Shown: piece after piece, positions 41,103 through 44,072 of the stretch
Layout of the letters: the number at the start of each line of letters is the position of its first letter
Position numbering within the stretch: position 1 is the stretch's first letter
Assembly (NCBI GenBank): GCA_014465955.1
Contig: JACTVT010000017.1
Location: 1 to 44,072 of the forward strand
Length of the DNA: 44,072 bases
Origin: Eubacterium sp.
GTDB lineage: Bacteria > Bacillota > Clostridia > Oscillospirales > Acutalibacteraceae
Reading direction: 5' to 3'
Position numbers and translations under genes: made by a program
Notes under the pieces: generated by a model
Seen by the model: only the letters and a program-made list of their open reading frames with translations
Told to the model about the DNA's origin: nothing
Databases searched by the model: none

Positions 41103-41802
41103 ATCCGCAATTGTTCAGAAGTCGCTCGAGGTTACGGACGAACTCATTGAAGAAATCAAAAAATATTCTCTGACAGATGAAATCGACAGAGAAAAACTGT
41201 TTGTTTTCCGTGTGGCTCTTTGCCATAACGACATCGACCGTGATTTTGAGGCGTTTTCGCTTGATTCGCTTAACAAACTTGCAGAATTGTTCATAGGAAA
41301 AACTGGAATTGAGGACCATTCAATGCGCAGTTCAACGCAAATTGCTCGTGCAGTCAAAACCGAAGTCGTTATTGACGACAGCAGGCTTACTAAATACGGA
41401 GAGCCTTATGCTCGGCTTGAAGCGGTCGCTTATATGGTTAAAACACCGAGCAATGAAGATTTAATTACTGAAATTCAGATGGGAATTCGCAAGGAAGTAT
41501 CGGTTGCCTGTGCAATTGCAGACCCTGTTTGCAGTATTTGCGGCAAAAATATGAGATTTAACCGATGTGAGCATAAGCAGGGTGCTGAGTATGACGGACA
41601 GATATGTTATACGAAACTTGAAAATCCCACCGATGCTTACGAATGGAGTTTTGTTGCCGTTCCTGCACAGGTGGGAGCAGGCACAACAAAAAAAGCAGAT
41701 ATTAATTTCAGACAGCCTTATCCAGAGGCTTGCGAAGTTGATAATAAAGAAAAATCAATCAAAAGCACGTTAATTCGTGCACTGTCATTAAAGGAGGAAT
41801 AA
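41086..41802 (+). CDS. Prohead protease with cysteine-rich insertion
   Basis: 238-aa capsid maturation protease expected between portal and capsid. VALCHNDIDRDFEAF and GKTGIEDHS carry the likely active-site His, and GIRKEVSVACAI the Ser. A Cys-rich insert follows (CSICGKNMRFNRCEH, then CY) that could bind zinc, and WSFVAVPAQ matches the SIVPVPA-type end of the fold. I favour the ATG at 41086, 8 nt from AAGGTGG; another ATG is directly before it. Confidence 0.82.
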   Translation: MERLNKSAIVQKSLEVTDELIEEIKKYSLTDEIDREKLFVFRVALCHNDIDRDFEAFSLDSLNKLAELFIGKTGIEDHSMRSSTQIARAVKTEVVIDDSRLTKYGEPYARLEAVAYMVKTPSNEDLITEIQMGIRKEVSVACAIADPVCSICGKNMRFNRCEHKQGAEYDGQICYTKLENPTDAYEWSFVAVPAQVGAGTTKKADINFRQPYPEACEVDNKEKSIKSTLIRALSLKEE

Positions 41803-41805
41803 ATA

Positions 41806-43053
41806 ATGACATCACTTGTTGAAAAAAAGGCAGAACTTACCGCCTTACAGACCGCATTTGCAAAAGCATTAAAGGAAAATGATGCCGAAGCAACCGCAAA
41901 AGCCTTTGAGGCACTCGGAGAGTACCACACTAAGGCTCTGAGAGAAGAATTTGAGGAGTACAAAAAGAGCAATGATGCTGCAATTCTTGAAAAAGCAGGA
42001 ATTCCGCAGTTTACTTCTGCTGAAATCAAGAGCTTTGAGAAGCTCATTGATACGCAGAAAGATGCAACTGTTGCGGTAAGCGTTCCTGTTAATGCTTTCC
42101 CTGAAACGTTCATCACAAGGATTATCAACGAAGCCGTAGCCGAAAGCCCGCTTCTTCAGGCTGTAAACATCACCAATTGCGGCTTTCTTGCAACAATGAT
42201 ACTCGACGAATCTGCTAACGATCCGGCAACATTTACGAAGATGGGACAGACCATCAGTGAAACAAGCGCTGAGCTTGAAACCGTTTCTACTCAGATGCTT
42301 AAACTTGCAAAAATTATCGTTGTTCCGAGAGAAATGCTTGACATGGGTCCTGCTTGGCTTCTTTCCTACGTTATCAGCAGGCTTAAAGAATGCTTCCGTC
42401 TCGGTATGGAAGCAGGCATTACAAGCGGTAATGGTGCCGATTCGCCTGTCGGCATGGATAAAACAAAGGCAAAAGGAACAAACGCTGATGGTTTTTATCA
42501 TCAGAAGACGGCCGTCAAGGCTTTGAATTTTAAGCCCACTACATACGGAGATTTGATTTCCCGTCTTGTTATGAACAGCAAAGGTAAAGCAAGAAATGTT
42601 GAGAAAGTTATCATTGTTGCGCACCCGACAACCATTCTCAAAAAGATTATGCCTGCAACCTGTGTCAGAAGACCTGACGGCACATATTCAGAAATGATTT
42701 TCCCTTATCCGACTGTTGTTGTTTCATCGGTAGCAGTTACTGAAGATAAAGCAATTCTGGGTATTTACGGCAAATATGAACTGTTTATTTCAACAGGTTC
42801 AAGCAAGGATGGCAAAATCGAGCAGGACAACAGTATTCATTTTGCAGAGCATATGACAGCATTTAAGATTTTCTGTTATGCAAATGGCTCGTTTGTTGAT
42901 GAAAACGATTTTATTTTGCTTGATCTTACTGACTTTGAAGTTGGAAATCAGGAAGTAATTATCGTAAATGATGCAGAACATCCGATTCCGACCGTAAGCG
43001 CGACAAGCGCAGCAGGCACTTCATCTGAAAGCGGTGCTTCTTCTGAGGGTTAA
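41806..43053 (+). CDS. Major capsid protein (HK97 fold) with N-terminal scaffold domain
   Basis: 415-aa capsid protein. The first about 90 residues form a charged helical delta/scaffold domain (KKAELTALQTAFAKALKEND) that the upstream protease should remove. The rest has the HK97-like core (AVAESPLLQAVNI, E-loop, then MILDESANDPATF, LKLAKIIVVPREML). A low-complexity Ser/Gly/Ala tail (ATSAAGTSSESGASSEG) ends it. Preceded by AAAGGAGGAA, the strongest ribosome site in the head operon. Confidence 0.94.
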   Translation: MTSLVEKKAELTALQTAFAKALKENDAEATAKAFEALGEYHTKALREEFEEYKKSNDAAILEKAGIPQFTSAEIKSFEKLIDTQKDATVAVSVPVNAFPETFITRIINEAVAESPLLQAVNITNCGFLATMILDESANDPATFTKMGQTISETSAELETVSTQMLKLAKIIVVPREMLDMGPAWLLSYVISRLKECFRLGMEAGITSGNGADSPVGMDKTKAKGTNADGFYHQKTAVKALNFKPTTYGDLISRLVMNSKGKARNVEKVIIVAHPTTILKKIMPATCVRRPDGTYSEMIFPYPTVVVSSVAVTEDKAILGIYGKYELFISTGSSKDGKIEQDNSIHFAEHMTAFKIFCYANGSFVDENDFILLDLTDFEVGNQEVIIVNDAEHPIPTVSATSAAGTSSESGASSEG

Positions 43054-43055
43054 TT

Positions 43056-43355
43056 ATGTCTGCCAAATTAAAACTCAGTGATTTTAAATCGGAACTGGGC
43101 GTTTATTGGAACGAACAGGAAACCGATTCAAAAATTGACCGATATATTGCAGAGGGCAAAAGTGCCCTTTGCAATTATGCCGGGGTTGACAATATTGAAT
43201 TCAATTCTGGCTCGGTTGAGGGCAGTCTGCTTATGGCATATGTCAATTATGCGTGGAATAAGCAGAGCGAATATTTTGAAGAAAACTATAAATCAAATCT
43301 TATTAATTTAAGACTGAAATATCAGGGTGAGGCTTATGCCGAGAAAGAAAATTAA
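43056..43355 (+). CDS. Head-tail connector (gp6-like adaptor)
   Basis: 99-aa helical protein directly after the capsid gene, the usual place of the gp6-like (Ad1) connector that attaches to the portal. Segments DSKIDRYIAEGKSALCNYAGV and MAYVNYAWNKQSEYFEENY resemble that family. It overlaps the next gene by 20 nt. Confidence 0.8.
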   Translation: MSAKLKLSDFKSELGVYWNEQETDSKIDRYIAEGKSALCNYAGVDNIEFNSGSVEGSLLMAYVNYAWNKQSEYFEENYKSNLINLRLKYQGEAYAEKEN

Positions 43356-43674
43356 AAAAGCCGTCTTTAACAGCGGATTTTTAAGCATTGAACAAATCAA
43401 ACTCGGTAAAAGAGAGGTTATTTTGCCGAAAGTTCCGTTTGGCAATGAAACGGTTACTGAAAACCGTTTTAACGCTGCAATGGCATCTGATGCCCGAATA
43501 GTTAAAGTGGTGCACATTCCTTTACATAATGAAGTTCTTCAGTTGATTCCTGAAAATGCAATTGTGCAGATAAATAAGCACGATTACGAAATATGGAAGC
43601 AACAGCCTATCGAAACCACAAATCCGCCTATTGTTGTTCTACAGCTTAAGGAGTGGGAATATGGCAAGAATTGA
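43336..43674 (+). CDS. Head closure / head-tail joining protein
   Basis: 112-aa beta-rich protein in the stopper/head-completion position. The ATG at 43336 with GGGTG 7 nt upstream is preferred over an earlier GTG. The second half (IVQINKHDYEIWKQQPIETT) is typical of small barrel connectors. Assignment rests mostly on gene order. Confidence 0.68.
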   Translation: MPRKKIKKAVFNSGFLSIEQIKLGKREVILPKVPFGNETVTENRFNAAMASDARIVKVVHIPLHNEVLQLIPENAIVQINKHDYEIWKQQPIETTNPPIVVLQLKEWEYGKN

Positions 43675-44072
43675 ATTTGAAAACGAGGGATTGTGCGAAA
43701 TGCTTGACGAACTCGTTCGCCGGGTACCCGCCAAAGTTCCCGAGGCTTTGGAAAAAATGGGCGATTCGCTGCAGCGTAAATTGCAGGCGAATGCACCGTA
43801 TGACGGCAGCAGCAGGCATCGTGATAAACACTTGCGTGAAATTATCAAAAAAACAAAGGTGCGTTCTAAAAACGGTGAAAAATATGTAACTGTTTTTGTT
43901 TCGCCCCGAGGTGTTAAGGGAGCGAAGCCCGGTAAACGAGGCGCTAATGGGCGTAATATCAACTGGGACAAAGACAAGCACGTATTTAAACTAGTTGTTG
44001 CCGAATACGGCAGCAGTAAGCAGGCTAAAAAGCCGTTCTGGCATCCTACGATACGTGCAAGTGAAGACGAAC
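43661..44072 (+). CDS. HK97 gp10-like tail/connector protein (partial at window edge)
   Basis: Open through the right edge (137 codons seen). It starts with ATG at 43661 after AAGGAGTGGGAAT, overlapping the previous gene by 14 nt. The pattern LCEMLDELVRRVPAKVPEAL, then PYDGSSRHRDKHLREI, VFVSPRGVKGAKPG and VAEYGSSKQAKKPFWHPTI is characteristic of HK97 gp10-family neck/tail proteins (EYGTS..RP.P.lrpA-type ending). Confidence 0.85.
   Translation, partial: MARIEFENEGLCEMLDELVRRVPAKVPEALEKMGDSLQRKLQANAPYDGSSRHRDKHLREIIKKTKVRSKNGEKYVTVFVSPRGVKGAKPGKRGANGRNINWDKDKHVFKLVVAEYGSSKQAKKPFWHPTIRASEDE

Larger units (their letters stand above)
27025..44072. mobile_element. Tailed-phage prophage (right end outside the window)
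   Basis: From about 27025 onward the genes are phage-like: a lysogeny switch, early small proteins, integrase, HNH and VRR nucleases, terminase subunits, portal, protease, capsid and head-tail connectors. HK97-type head genes in standard order indicate a Caudoviricetes prophage, probably siphovirus-like. The left edge is placed just past the Rieske gene because the next minus-strand genes belong with immA. No att repeat can be defined without the right end. The integrase lies 4.3 kb inside, not at the edge. Confidence 0.9.

Noticed and set aside
41869..42624. 251-codon open frame antisense to the capsid gene
   Set aside because: The plus strand encodes a recognisable HK97-fold capsid; the antisense product is Cys/Phe/His-rich with no family resemblance.
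1..44072. CRISPR array, tRNA or rRNA genes
   Set aside because: No regularly spaced direct repeats and no cloverleaf or rRNA-like stretch were seen while reading the window.

Overview
The window looks like the chromosome of a low-to-moderate GC Gram-positive anaerobe of the class Clostridia, probably a gut Oscillospiraceae/Ruminococcaceae-type organism (inference). Supporting signs are consensus sigma-A promoters, strong AGGAGG-type ribosome binding sites, a SAM-I riboswitch, a CIRCE/HrcA operator, the two-subunit PyrK/PyrD dihydroorotate dehydrogenase, a dlt-type acylation operon and a VanW protein.

Region 1 (1-27024) is ordinary chromosome. A tightly coupled minus-strand operon pyrC-carA-carB-pyrK-pyrD-pyrF (154-8025) makes UMP precursors from a consensus promoter at 8056-8084. 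Divergent from it are a family 4 glycosidase and a PfkB sugar kinase (8174-10440). A four-gene minus-strand operon (10492-14945) encodes an adenylating enzyme, a carrier protein, an AlgI-type MBOAT acyltransferase and a DltD-like SGNH protein: a variant cell-surface acylation system. Then come a Gfo/Idh/MocA oxidoreductase, htpG under a perfect CIRCE operator, metK under a SAM-I riboswitch, an SDR fused to a C-terminal zinc ribbon, a secreted VanW protein, an araD/araB-like pair and an FAD oxidoreductase with a C-terminal Rieske domain.

Region 2 (about 27025 to the right edge) is a tailed (siphovirus-like) prophage whose right end lies outside the window. It has a divergent lysogeny switch (ImmA-type protease and repressor leftward, Cro-like regulator rightward) with four related 17-bp operators; an early region of small proteins, two HNH nucleases, a VRR-NUC nuclease, an ASCH protein, a small adenine methylase and a tyrosine integrase placed unusually far inside; a candidate replication locus with an HUH Rep-like protein 46 bp downstream of a 73-bp imperfect inverted repeat; an ArpU-like regulator; and the packaging and head genes (HNH, TerS, TerL, portal, protease, capsid, connectors).

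The most interesting features are the HUH Rep plus hairpin locus in a tailed prophage that shows no other replication gene here, the complete lysogeny operator set, the integrase/methylase segment bracketed by direct repeats, and the acylation operon whose adenylating enzyme has alanine where DltA enzymes have the D-alanine-selecting cysteine. Motif readings are by eye; no database or structure search was run.
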